From Bradyrhizobium erythrophlei (GTDB lineage: Bacteria; Pseudomonadota; Alphaproteobacteria; Rhizobiales; Xanthobacteraceae), in NCBI GenBank assembly GCA_900129675.1, contig FSRD01000001.1:6375501-6439500 (forward strand): a DNA stretch of 64,000 bases, read 5' to 3'. Of this stretch, positions 42,466 to 50,020 are shown piece after piece. The notes under the pieces were generated by a model. The model saw nothing but the letters and a program-made list of their open reading frames with translations. It had not been told where the DNA came from and did not search any database. The first letter of the stretch is position 1. Every line of letters starts with the position of its first letter. The position numbers and the translations under genes are program-made.

Positions 42466-43148
42466 AAATGATCGTTGCGATGCAAAGTATCGCTGCAATA
42501 TCCGTCTTGTCCGATACTGTGATGCCGGAAAATGGATTATTGCAACAAGACCTAATCAACTTTGTGGGTGATCTCTATAATTTCGCGGTCAAGCCTCAAA
42601 TTCCGCCAGGAATGGCCGGACAAGTATTTCCCGTGTTACTTTATCAAGCCGGGAAGGCAACTATCAACGATAGTACCTATCCCATCAATCAAATTGCCGT
42701 AGTTCAAAACGGAGATATTGTTACCGCCTCATCAACAGAGGTCGCCGATCTCATCTTGGATGATTTTTTGAGTAAGCTGGATAGTGGCTTGGGGTATAAA
42801 ATTGGAGCAAGCAAACATAAGAAGAAAATGTATGTGAGCAATATGGTTGTTCAGTTTGATCGTCCGATTGAGCAACCAGATTCGTTGATTTCTAAAATAG
42901 GGAACTTACTCGACAAAAAAATACCGCGCCCTGAGAAGCCCTTCAATTTAAAGAGGCTAGCTTTTGGGAGCGGCGATTTTACGATGGCGCAGGTGATAAC
43001 TATTGAAGCGATAGAAAATGCGGATTTCATTATCGAGCGGCGCGCCGCCGCGGATTACTCGGAAAATATATATTTTAGCAGCGCGCCGGCGACGACCAGC
43101 GAGCATTTGAAAATTCTCGCGCAAATTGAAGATGAAATTTTGAACTGA
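42462..43148 (+). CDS. Unknown third gene of the toxin-antitoxin operon
   Basis: 228 residues, translation coupled to the antitoxin by ATGA. Soluble, mixed alpha/beta (AGQVFPVLLYQAGKATINDS, KKKMYVSNMVVQFDRPIEQP), ending in an acidic helix ILAQIEDEILN. Family not recognised. AT-rich like its two neighbours. A third gene after HigBA-type pairs is sometimes a chaperone or a sensor, but there is nothing here to support either. Confidence 0.6.
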   Translation: MKMIVAMQSIAAISVLSDTVMPENGLLQQDLINFVGDLYNFAVKPQIPPGMAGQVFPVLLYQAGKATINDSTYPINQIAVVQNGDIVTASSTEVADLILDDFLSKLDSGLGYKIGASKHKKKMYVSNMVVQFDRPIEQPDSLISKIGNLLDKKIPRPEKPFNLKRLAFGSGDFTMAQVITIEAIENADFIIERRAAADYSENIYFSSAPATTSEHLKILAQIEDEILN

Positions 43149-43178
43149 AAAAAAAGAGGCCGCCAACTGAGGCGGCCT
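43148..43178 (-). terminator. Terminator of the leftward replication operon
   Basis: Read leftward: AGGCCGCC / GGCGGCCT stem (8 pairs, loop TCAGTT), then C and eight T. The stop codon of the last small gene abuts the stem. It ends the series that starts at the integrase and shields the rightward toxin operon. Confidence 0.75.
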
Positions 43179-43363
43179 TACTTCCGGGCGACCTTGCGCA
43201 CTTGTTCACGCATGAGCGCGTGGTATCGATCGATTTGACCTGCCAGTCTCGCCCAACTTTGGGCGATCTCTTTCAGGGCCTTGGCCTCAGCCTCACTCAG
43301 CGCTGATTTCATCAGGCGACGGCATTCCGCCGCTTGATCCAAGCAGTGTTGCACGCTGTCCAT
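43178..43363 (-). CDS. Small helical protein of a common Bradyrhizobium type
   Basis: 61 residues from ATG 43363. MDSVQHCLDQAAECRRLMKS and AKALKEIAQSWARLAGQIDR form two helices; proteins with HCL-x-QA-x-ECRRLM and RSW-x-x-LA-x-Q are frequent, unannotated and often in copies in this group. Last gene before the leftward terminator. Confidence 0.65.
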   Translation of the reverse strand: MDSVQHCLDQAAECRRLMKSALSEAEAKALKEIAQSWARLAGQIDRYHALMREQVRKVARK

Positions 43364-43571
43364 GAACGGCGCCCCCGCGGGGTTCACCCCATGGAACAAT
43401 ATACCCCCTGGCATACCCCTAAATTCCACTCACTCCGTAATTTTATGGAGAACAGAGTAGTTTGCAGAGAACGGGCGGCGGCAACTTTGAGGCGCGTAAA
43501 TGTCCCCGATATGGTCCTTTTGCGCCCGGTTCCTGAAACAAAGTTCCGACCCGCTAAGTAGTGTGCGGAAA

Positions 43572-43775
43572 TCAAATTAGGCCACAAGGGGTTAAAACAG
43601 GCCAGTACCCCAGTGCGACTTGAGCGAGCGCCTTCAGGCTGATGGAAAATCCCCAGCCGCCGGTGTTCCTGAATGATGTGCTCAAATATTCATCAATGGT
43701 CTCGGCGGGTCGCCAATTGGGCCGGTCGGAATGCGGGTGGCTCCCCGGGGAGCACTCTGAGCTTGTGTAGGTCAT
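43572..43775 (-). CDS. Small hypothetical protein after the RepA-like gene
   Basis: 67 residues from ATG 43775; GGAGG lies 12 bases upstream (0 bases from the alternative ATG 43787). MTYTSSECSPGSHPHSDRPN leads into a Gly/Ala-rich C terminus. It lies 8-20 bases after the ATPase gene in the same direction. Unrecognised. Confidence 0.4.
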   Translation of the reverse strand: MTYTSSECSPGSHPHSDRPNWRPAETIDEYLSTSFRNTGGWGFSISLKALAQVALGYWPVLTPCGLI

Positions 43776-43794
43776 GCTGTGGGTCATCCTCCGG

Positions 43795-45012
43795 TCAGTC
43801 CGCTTCGTTGGCGGTAAAAAGATCGGGCGCCACGATCAGGCGCTGGCGTTGCTTCGACGGTGGTCCGAAAGTGTCGACGATGATCCGCTTGGCGGTAAGC
43901 AGCCGTTCCATCGCGTTGGCGAGGGCGTCCGCGGTGCAGTCTCCGGCGCTTGGCATGGTCGCGAGTTCTTTCGGCGCATAGCCTACGGCCTTGTTGGGGG
44001 TGACCCAGCGGCGTTGCGCGTTCCGCTCTTCGAGCAAGCGGACAAACAGATCATCAAGGTTTTGATTTGCGGCGGCACGATACGGCGAGGCGGCACCTAG
44101 CTGATCGGTCACAAAGGTCAGGCCGTTCCAGCGCAGCTTGGTCTTCTCGCCGAAGCGGCCGCGGTTGTTCTTTCTCACTTCAAGTTCCCGGGCGTCCGGG
44201 TCGTCTCGCGCGGGATCTGACAGAAGCAGCATCGAGCGTACGCAGTTGCGCCAGTCGACCGAGTTGGCGGTACCGGTGCCGTCGGCCATGCCGCGGACTG
44301 AGGGGTGGTCGAGCAATACAATCGCGGTGGCGTGTTCCCGCGCGACCTTGCGCAGCATGGCCAGGAAGCTGCGAACCTGCCGGCGCGCGATCGCCTCGCC
44401 ATCGAACACCGCAGCGATGGAATCGATGACCACAAGCAGGGGCTTGTTGGCTGCAATCCAGTTTTCCGTCTGAACTAACAGCGGCGTCTTCGTGACCTTG
44501 CCCGCGCGATCAGCGGTCGCAAGCCAAGTCGCGTCCAATTCCGGAAAATGCAGGTGCAGATTATCGATCGCGCTGGGATCGATGTTGCGGTGCTTGCAGA
44601 TGCGTTCGACACGATTGCGGATATCATCTTCCGGCTCCTCGCAGGATAGAAACAGTACGGGGCCGCCCCCGCTCTCGACTATGCATCCCAGCCAATCGCC
44701 GAGGTTGGCCGACACCGACACCAACAAGCTGGTCGCAATTTCCGTCTTACCGCTGGAGCCGTTGCCTGCGAGGATGGTCAAGTCCCCAAAAGGAATGCGA
44801 CCGCGCGCAAGCCACTTCTGCTCGATCGGCTCTTTGCCCTTCCAGGAAGCGGGCGTAATGGTGCTGATGGACGCGGGCGCCGGCGTCTCGGCACTCTCGG
44901 TTTCGGCTATCGTCCTGCCGCCGAACTCATCGAACGACTTGACCGGCGGCGTCACGGCGTCGCGCGCGTGCGGCTCATCGATGAAAATGTCGTAGCCGGG
45001 ATCATTGCTCAT
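43795..45012 (-). CDS. RepA-like AAA_25 ATPase/helicase
   Basis: 405 residues from ATG 45012, overlapping the primase TGA by four bases (ATGA). RecA-type core: Walker A ILAGNGSSGKTEIATS (about 85-100), a following LFLSCEEPEDDIRNRVERIC, Walker B LLVVIDSIAAVFDG and AIVLLDHPSVRG. The C-terminal 120 residues look like a DNA-binding extension. AAA_25 proteins of this layout are the hexameric replicative helicases of plasmids and satellite phages (RepA). Coupled to the Toprim primase gene, it should load and unwind at the element's origin. Confidence 0.8.
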   Translation of the reverse strand: MSNDPGYDIFIDEPHARDAVTPPVKSFDEFGGRTIAETESAETPAPASISTITPASWKGKEPIEQKWLARGRIPFGDLTILAGNGSSGKTEIATSLLVSVSANLGDWLGCIVESGGGPVLFLSCEEPEDDIRNRVERICKHRNIDPSAIDNLHLHFPELDATWLATADRAGKVTKTPLLVQTENWIAANKPLLVVIDSIAAVFDGEAIARRQVRSFLAMLRKVAREHATAIVLLDHPSVRGMADGTGTANSVDWRNCVRSMLLLSDPARDDPDARELEVRKNNRGRFGEKTKLRWNGLTFVTDQLGAASPYRAAANQNLDDLFVRLLEERNAQRRWVTPNKAVGYAPKELATMPSAGDCTADALANAMERLLTAKRIIVDTFGPPSKQRQRLIVAPDLFTANEAD

Positions 45013-45944
45013 GCGGGGCCTCCGCAAAGATCATCCGCCATGTCGGCGCCCTGGCGTCGCGGCAGGACGCGCCGCACCTCACGCCCGGCTGCACTCCAGC
45101 GCGCGCTGCATTCAGCCGCTGCTTCAGGACCAGCACGGCGGCCATTGTGATCGGGCGGATCGTTGTCGACCAGGATGGTCAAAGCATCGATGCCGGCGAG
45201 CACCGGGAATTGTCTGATTGCGCCGGCACTACCAAGCGCCCATGCCGGTCGAAAGCCGCGCATTCGTGCGGCGATCATGGTCTCGATGCCTTCGCCGACA
45301 GCGAGACCGTGCTCGACAAGGTCATCGGGATCGAGCTTGACTGCGCAACCACCGACGCGGCCAAGCATCCGTTTCGCGATCAAGATGCCGCCAGGCCCGA
45401 GCGCAATGCGGTGGATCGCCTTCGGCTCGTTCGTCACGATGCTGCGAAACAGCGCAATCAGCGCGGGATATCTTGTGTCGCCGAACGGGCAGGGCGAATA
45501 GAACCGCAGCGCGTGGTCATCATCGGGCAACTTAAGACCGCGTCTCCGCAGATACTGCTCGGCGAGTGTGCCGTTAACTTCCGAGGCCTCGGCCCAGATC
45601 TTGAGCGCGCGTTCGGTTTTCTCCTGGTCGCTTTCGCTTTCCTTGTTGTGCTCATGCTCCGTCGGCTTCTTCACCAGCGCGACCGGCTTGCGCTCATCGC
45701 CGCCCAATGTCTGGACTGCGGTCTGGAAGTCGCAGTTGTCGAGATGCTTCACGAGATCGACGACGTCGCCGCCTTTAGAGCAGCCTCGGCAATTCCAGAC
45801 CTGCTTCGTGAGGTTGATCGAAAATCGGTCGCGGCCGCCGCATACGGGGCAGGGGCCGACACGTTCACCGCGACCGATGAGCTTGATCCCGCGGCGCGCG
45901 ACCTCGTCCTCGATCCGCGTTGACTTCGCAGCGTCAATGATCAT
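45009..45944 (-). CDS. Zinc-finger Toprim primase
   Basis: 311 residues from ATG 45944 (ATGA overlap with the preceding gene's stop). An N-terminal CHC2-type zinc finger, CPVCGGRDRF then VWNCRGCSKGGD (about 32-62), for template recognition. The Toprim catalytic core: VEHGLAVGEGIETMIAARMR (Glu) and LTILVDNDPPDH (DxD). A linker with KESESDQEKTERALKIWAEA joins them. This is a DnaG-type primase as carried by satellites and prophages; with the RepA-like helicase it forms an autonomous replication module. Confidence 0.85.
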   Translation of the reverse strand: MIIDAAKSTRIEDEVARRGIKLIGRGERVGPCPVCGGRDRFSINLTKQVWNCRGCSKGGDVVDLVKHLDNCDFQTAVQTLGGDERKPVALVKKPTEHEHNKESESDQEKTERALKIWAEASEVNGTLAEQYLRRRGLKLPDDDHALRFYSPCPFGDTRYPALIALFRSIVTNEPKAIHRIALGPGGILIAKRMLGRVGGCAVKLDPDDLVEHGLAVGEGIETMIAARMRGFRPAWALGSAGAIRQFPVLAGIDALTILVDNDPPDHNGRRAGPEAAAECSARWSAAGREVRRVLPRRQGADMADDLCGGPA

Positions 45945-46300
45945 GCAGTGCCCCCCTCGCAAAAGCGCAGACGGCGGCGGGCGCGCTTTGGCCGGCCATC
46001 GGCGTCGCGCTCGATCAGGGAGATCCGGACAAAGGCGGCGCGGCCCGGCTCGAGCACGCAAGGCGGAAATTCGCCTTCGATCGGCAATCTGACGCGTTCG
46101 TTATTGTCGGGGTGCGCGACGAAGTAGGCGCGATCGTCATCGGCCCAGGGCGCGGGGCGTGCGTCTGCCGGGGAATAATTTGGATGACGGGGTTTACTGT
46201 GGCTCTGAGCTTCGCTATCTAAAGGCCGTTGGTGATGCCTGTTAGATATTGAAGCCAGCCGCTCCGCCAGAGCGGCTGGTTTCGCCTTTTTAGGTATCAT
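45941..46300 (-). CDS. Conserved-looking hypothetical of the replication operon
   Basis: 119 residues. A basic, proline-rich first half (IPKKAKPAALAERLASISNR) and a beta-rich second half (RVRLPIEGEFPPCVLEPGRA, AFVRISLIERDADGRPKRAR). Ends in an ATGA overlap with the primase gene. I do not recognise a domain, but the tight coupling indicates a role in replication or its control. Confidence 0.6.
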   Translation of the reverse strand: MIPKKAKPAALAERLASISNRHHQRPLDSEAQSHSKPRHPNYSPADARPAPWADDDRAYFVAHPDNNERVRLPIEGEFPPCVLEPGRAAFVRISLIERDADGRPKRARRRLRFCEGGTA

Positions 46301-46354
46301 GTGCTATGCGACCTCCCTGGGGTGGGTTGTCGCCCGGTGGTCCTCGAGGCCGCG

Positions 46355-46621
46355 TCAGGCGGGGGTAGATGGCTGCTGTGGGGTCGACCCCGCGTCGGCC
46401 AAGCGGCGGCCCGGCTGCGGCTTTGGCGGCTTTAACGGCGGCCTCCATTTCAAAATCTCAGCCCGGTTGTAATAGTGCCTGCCGTTTATCTCCACCGATC
46501 GCGGGAAATTCAGCGCGGGATTCTTGCGCCATCGCCACATGGTCATGATCGATACACCGCCGAGAAGCCTAGCGGCTTCGGGCTGGGTAATTCGCGTCTG
46601 AATGTCCAGGACGTCGCTCAT
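46355..46621 (-). CDS. AlpA-like excisionase/regulator
   Basis: 88 residues from ATG 46621 (GAGG 9 bases upstream). A MerR/AlpA-type helix-turn-helix covers about 10-55: RITQPEAARLLGGVSIMTMW, then RWRKNPALNFPRSVEINGRH and the wing YYNRAEILKW. The C-terminal tail is Pro-rich. AlpA proteins activate integrase or excision functions in P4-type satellites and islands. Sits between the integrase side and the primase, as in such elements. Confidence 0.8.
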   Translation of the reverse strand: MSDVLDIQTRITQPEAARLLGGVSIMTMWRWRKNPALNFPRSVEINGRHYYNRAEILKWRPPLKPPKPQPGRRLADAGSTPQQPSTPA

Positions 46622-46738
46622 TGCAGACCTCGCTATACCGATACGGAAAGTTATATCGGGCAAGCTGGCATGAAGGGCGGGAGCAAATCAAAAGGGGGAA
46701 AAAAATAAATTGAAACGCAAAAATTTCCGCCTTGTGCC

Positions 46739-47347
46739 TCAAGCCCGCGAAATGCGTTGGCTTTTTCGTCTTGGCAACGGGTCTTGGCGACGGCGTTTTT
46801 CGTCGTCGATGATGTCTTTGATGTAGGACAACTTGGGCGAATCATCGCCCATGACCGGGCGGACGACCGCTTTGAAGTATCTTACGCAAGGGCCTCCGAC
46901 CTGTGCATTGGTCGACCAGCCGAGCTTCCCGCCGCGATCCGTCCACACCTTAAGCACGTCCACATAGAACGATTGTTTAGGCGTACGCGTACGGAACACG
47001 CGATCCACCGACATCACCGCCGCGAACTCACGCAGTTTCGTTAAGGCCGGAGGCACCCTTTCAATTTCCCGCGTAGTATGGGCCAGAAGGGCGGTCCCTG
47101 ATGCGATCGCATCCGCAAGCTCGGCACTCAGTTTCTCAACGCGCTTCCACCGCTTCGACGTTTCGGCGAAGTGCCACTTAATGAAATTTGGCTCGCGGCT
47201 TCCGATCAAATACAAGTTTGCGGCATTTAGCAGCCGACGCCTCTCGAAGTCCGTCAACGAACCAGGGCGCACCTTTGCGACCTCGTTTTCGATCGCGGTC
47301 CACTGTTCGTAGCTGTAGTCAAAGCGCGCCGCTGTCACCGTGCTCAC
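46739..47347 (-). CDS. Hypothetical protein coupled to the integrase
   Basis: 202 residues, starting in a four-base overlap with the integrase stop. Helical N terminus (YSYEQWTAIENEVAKVRPGS, LTDFERRRLLNAANLYLI), a central RVFRTRTPKQSFYVDVLKVW, and a very basic tail (KRRRQDPLPRRKSQRISRA) that suggests nucleic-acid contact. Genes of this kind sit next to integrases of rhizobial islands; I know no function for them. Confidence 0.6.
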   Translation of the reverse strand: MSTVTAARFDYSYEQWTAIENEVAKVRPGSLTDFERRRLLNAANLYLIGSREPNFIKWHFAETSKRWKRVEKLSAELADAIASGTALLAHTTREIERVPPALTKLREFAAVMSVDRVFRTRTPKQSFYVDVLKVWTDRGGKLGWSTNAQVGGPCVRYFKAVVRPVMGDDSPKLSYIKDIIDDEKRRRQDPLPRRKSQRISRA

Positions 47348-48657
47348 CGTCGTAGCCCGACGACATTGGTTTTCTTCTTGTTCGGGTTCGTGAGTGCGAC
47401 GATCCAGTTGCTCCAGGCCTCGAGCGCGGCGCGCCGCTCGTCGAGATACTGAGCGCGGTTATAGATCGCGGCGACGCCTCTGATCGTGCCGGACGCGTGA
47501 TTCAGGATTTTGTCGACGATGTGCGGCGCAATCTTCAAGTTCTCCGCCATCTTCGTCACGGCGGTACGGCGCAGATCGTGGAAGGTCCAATGCGGGATCT
47601 CGACGGGCAGCGCTTTGCGCTTGGGGATGCCGAGATGGCGCCTCAGCTCGTCGTCGGATTCGGGGAGGCCGAGCGCGCGCCGTCGCAGTCTAAGCATCGC
47701 CGCGTCGACCCGATCTTTAGCCCTCGAAAAGCCGCTGACCGCGTCGTCACCCGTCACGCTGAAGATCAACCCTCGATGTGGCTGCGGAAGGCTTTTGAGA
47801 ACTGCCAGCGCGCCGGCGCTCAGGTGCACCTCATGGGCCCGGTTATTCTTTGCGCGCTCTTTCGGGATCGTCCAGACGCCCTTCGCAAAATTGATTTCCG
47901 ACCAGGACATTTTGCTGACCTCGTCGCGGCGTTGTGCGGTCAACAGCAGCAATCGCGCGATCGGGCCGAACGGCCAGCCGATCTCTTCGGTCGCGCTCCA
48001 GAACCATCGGATCTCGTCATCGGACAGCGCGCGGTCGCGCGCCTCTTCCTTGACCGGAGCGACCAGGCCCTTCGCCGGGGACGTTTCGAGGCGGAGCTGC
48101 GAGATCGACCAGTTGAAAAAAGCCCGCAACCGCGAGAACGTCCGGTTGGCGGTGACGCCATTGCCGGCTGCGGCGATGTCGTTGATCAGCTTCAGGACGT
48201 GGCGGTCCCTGATGTCGCGAAGCGGCATGGCCCGCCAATGCGGAAGAACGTCGCGCTCGAGTTGGCGCTTGGTTTCGGCGTAAGTCGACGGCGCCATGTT
48301 CGTCGCCGCATACTGGCTGAAATAATCGGCGAGCACCGTCTCAAAGGTCTCGACCTCGGGGAGGGGATCATTGCGACGCGATCGCTTCTCGACCGCCGGA
48401 TTGACGCCCAGGTCGACTTGGTTGCGGATCTCTGTCGCCTTGGTGCGCGCTGCCGCCGGCAGGAATTGAGGATAGGCGCCGATCGTGAAGCGATGCTGCT
48501 TGCCGTGCAGCCGGTAGAACAGCGACCAGGACTTCCGGCCGCTCTCCGAAACCCTGAGCGCGAGCCCGGGGAAGGTGGCGTCGAAAATCTCGACGCGGCG
48601 ACCGCGCGTCGGCTTGAGCTTCTCGACATATAGGTCGGTCAGGACTTTGTGGGACAT
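47344..48657 (-). CDS. int: Tyrosine integrase (P4-type, DUF4102)
   Basis: 437 residues from ATG 48657 (CCGGAG upstream); the open frame to 48777 has no ribosome site. An N-terminal arm-binding DUF4102 domain (TDLYVEKLKPTRGRRVEIFD, GLALRVSESGRKSWSLFYRL) precedes a SAM-like core-binding domain and the catalytic domain: Arg in LLTAQRRDEVSKM (near 242), HDLRRT (near 359), a following NHASG and the nucleophile Tyr in AAIYNRAQY (near 401). This type integrates into the 3' end of tRNA genes, as seen here with tRNA-Gly. Its start lies 170 bases from attR. Confidence 0.95.
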   Translation of the reverse strand: MSHKVLTDLYVEKLKPTRGRRVEIFDATFPGLALRVSESGRKSWSLFYRLHGKQHRFTIGAYPQFLPAAARTKATEIRNQVDLGVNPAVEKRSRRNDPLPEVETFETVLADYFSQYAATNMAPSTYAETKRQLERDVLPHWRAMPLRDIRDRHVLKLINDIAAAGNGVTANRTFSRLRAFFNWSISQLRLETSPAKGLVAPVKEEARDRALSDDEIRWFWSATEEIGWPFGPIARLLLLTAQRRDEVSKMSWSEINFAKGVWTIPKERAKNNRAHEVHLSAGALAVLKSLPQPHRGLIFSVTGDDAVSGFSRAKDRVDAAMLRLRRRALGLPESDDELRRHLGIPKRKALPVEIPHWTFHDLRRTAVTKMAENLKIAPHIVDKILNHASGTIRGVAAIYNRAQYLDERRAALEAWSNWIVALTNPNKKKTNVVGLRR

Positions 48658-48668
48658 GCTGTTGCTCC

Positions 48669-48711
48669 GGGTAACGCGGTGACCCAAAACGGGGGGTGAC
48701 GCGGGGGTAAC
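48669..48711. promoter_or_regulatory. GGGTAAC motifs at the integrase start
   Basis: GGGTAAC at 48669-48675 and 48705-48711, with a GGGTGAC between, next to the integrase ribosome site. Matches the left-end and packaging-promoter motifs and could be integrase arm sites or operators. Confidence 0.45.
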
Positions 48712-48827
48712 AAAATCCCGGTTATGGGGTGTTATTAACACTCCAGCACAGTGTCTCCCAAAATCGAGGAAACGCAATAGCGACAGGGGTTTTTACGTTA
48801 TGACTTGTTCGGCGGTGTGAGGCTTGT

Positions 48828-48880
48828 CAGCAGCCTTCCAAGCTGAATACGAGGGTTCGATTCCCTTCACCCGCTCCAAT
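48828..48880 (+). repeat. attR core, 53-bp direct repeat of the tRNA-Gly 3' half
   Basis: Identical to 28923-28975. It contains only the part of tRNA-Gly from the anticodon stem to CCA, so it is not a tRNA gene by itself. Confidence 0.9.
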
Positions 48881-48947
48881 GTTTTCAGCGACTTAGCTGC
48901 CTTCGTGTCTCTACCGCCGCCGCCGATCAGCGGGAAGGGCGCATCAT

Positions 48948-50003
48948 TCAGTCAACGACATGATATCCCCCATCGATGTAAATCGTATCTCCGGTAATAA
49001 GCCGTGCGGCGTCGTGGGCGAGGAACGCCGTCGCTGCACCGACGTCCTCAATGCTGACCAGACTGCGCGCGGGTGCCTTGCTCTTCGCCTTTTCGAGTAG
49101 CTTGTCGAATTCGGGGATGCCGGAAGCCGCGCGCGTAGCGAGCGGGCCCGGCGAGATAGCGTGAACCCGTATCCCTTTGGGTCCAAGCTCCGCCGAAACG
49201 TACCGGACGGCGCTTTCGAGCGCGGCCTTCGCTACGCCCATTATGTTGTAATTCTTCACCACGGTCTGGCTGCCGTAGTAGGTCATGGTGAACAGCGTGC
49301 CGCCTTTCTTCATCAACGGCTCTGCCAATTTCGCCATCCGAAGAAACGTCCAGCATGAGATCTGCAGGGTCGTGGTAAATCCTTCCAACGATACGTCGAC
49401 CACGCGGCCATGAAGGGCGTCCTGAGGGGCGAAAGCGATGGAATGCACGACGAAGTCGAGCTTGCCCCATTCTTTCGAGACGCGGTCGAATACTGCTTCC
49501 ATCTGCCCTGGCACCCTCGCATCGAGGGGCATCACGATCGAGGACCCCAGTGCCTGGGCCAAGGGGTCCACATGCTTCTTGGCCTTGTCGTTCAGATAGG
49601 TCACGGCCAGGTCGGCTCCGAACGCGCGGAACGCGGCGGCACAACCCCACGCGATCGAGCGCTCGTTCGCGATGCCGACGACCAATCCTTTCTTTCCCTC
49701 CAGCAACTTCGCCTTGACCGCGGGTATCAGATGAGCCTTCCCGTTTGTCGAGCCGCCCATCGGCTCGCCGCGTGCGTAGCGTTCTGCGGCGTCTTTCAAG
49801 ACGGCGAACGCGTGGCGACGGTCTTTGGCCTCCGAAGTCCTGGCGACCTCCTGACCATTGACCTTCAACTGCCCTTCACCCCAGGGAGCCACATTGATCT
49901 CGAAGCGGTCTTTCCCGAGCGTGGTGAAGAATTGCTGGATGGTCGCGCCTTTCCCAACGGGCATATCCTTGTTGGGCTCCCAATTGACTTTCGCGAGCGG
50001 CAT
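48948..50003 (-). CDS. Enoyl-ACP reductase (FabI-like) with an N-terminal extension
   Basis: 351 residues from ATG 50003 (AGGAG upstream). Residues about 95-351 are a FabI-type short-chain reductase: GLVVGIANERSIAWGCAAAF for NAD, VVHSIAFAPQD, and the active-site YNIMGVAKAALESAVRY with Tyr and Lys, ending GDTIYIDGGYHVVD. Normal FabI proteins are about 260-275 residues; the extra 90 at the front (GATIQQFFTTLGKDRFEINV, FAVLKDAAERYARGEP) form an unrecognised small domain. Last gene of the pfl operon, 17 bases after focA, which hints at a redox or membrane-lipid role in low oxygen. Confidence 0.8.
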   Translation of the reverse strand: MPLAKVNWEPNKDMPVGKGATIQQFFTTLGKDRFEINVAPWGEGQLKVNGQEVARTSEAKDRRHAFAVLKDAAERYARGEPMGGSTNGKAHLIPAVKAKLLEGKKGLVVGIANERSIAWGCAAAFRAFGADLAVTYLNDKAKKHVDPLAQALGSSIVMPLDARVPGQMEAVFDRVSKEWGKLDFVVHSIAFAPQDALHGRVVDVSLEGFTTTLQISCWTFLRMAKLAEPLMKKGGTLFTMTYYGSQTVVKNYNIMGVAKAALESAVRYVSAELGPKGIRVHAISPGPLATRAASGIPEFDKLLEKAKSKAPARSLVSIEDVGAATAFLAHDAARLITGDTIYIDGGYHVVD

Positions 50004-50020
50004 GCAAAATCACCTTTCTC

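Larger units (their letters stand above)
28923..48880. mobile_element. 20-kb integrated phage-satellite-like element in tRNA-Gly
   Basis: Bounded by the 53-bp attL/attR repeats, with the integrase gene starting 170 bases inside the right end. Gene content: integrase, AlpA-like regulator, Toprim primase, RepA-like ATPase, terminase small and large, small phage-like genes, a type I restriction-modification operon with HEPN-type companions, a toxin-antitoxin trio and a tRNA-like gene. No capsid, portal, protease or tail gene is visible, nor conjugation genes. Satellites such as P4 and PICIs have this logic (integrate, replicate, redirect packaging) and use a helper phage for particles. A decayed prophage that lost its structural genes is the main alternative. 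Confidence 0.75.

Noticed and set aside
47497..48633. 378-codon rightward frame opposite the integrase
   Set aside because: Its product is a mirror of the integrase codons with Arg/Asp-rich composition; the integrase has all catalytic residues and a ribosome site.
48828..48880. A second tRNA-Gly gene at the right end
   Set aside because: Only the 3' half is present; the 5' acceptor and D-arm are missing. It is the att repeat.
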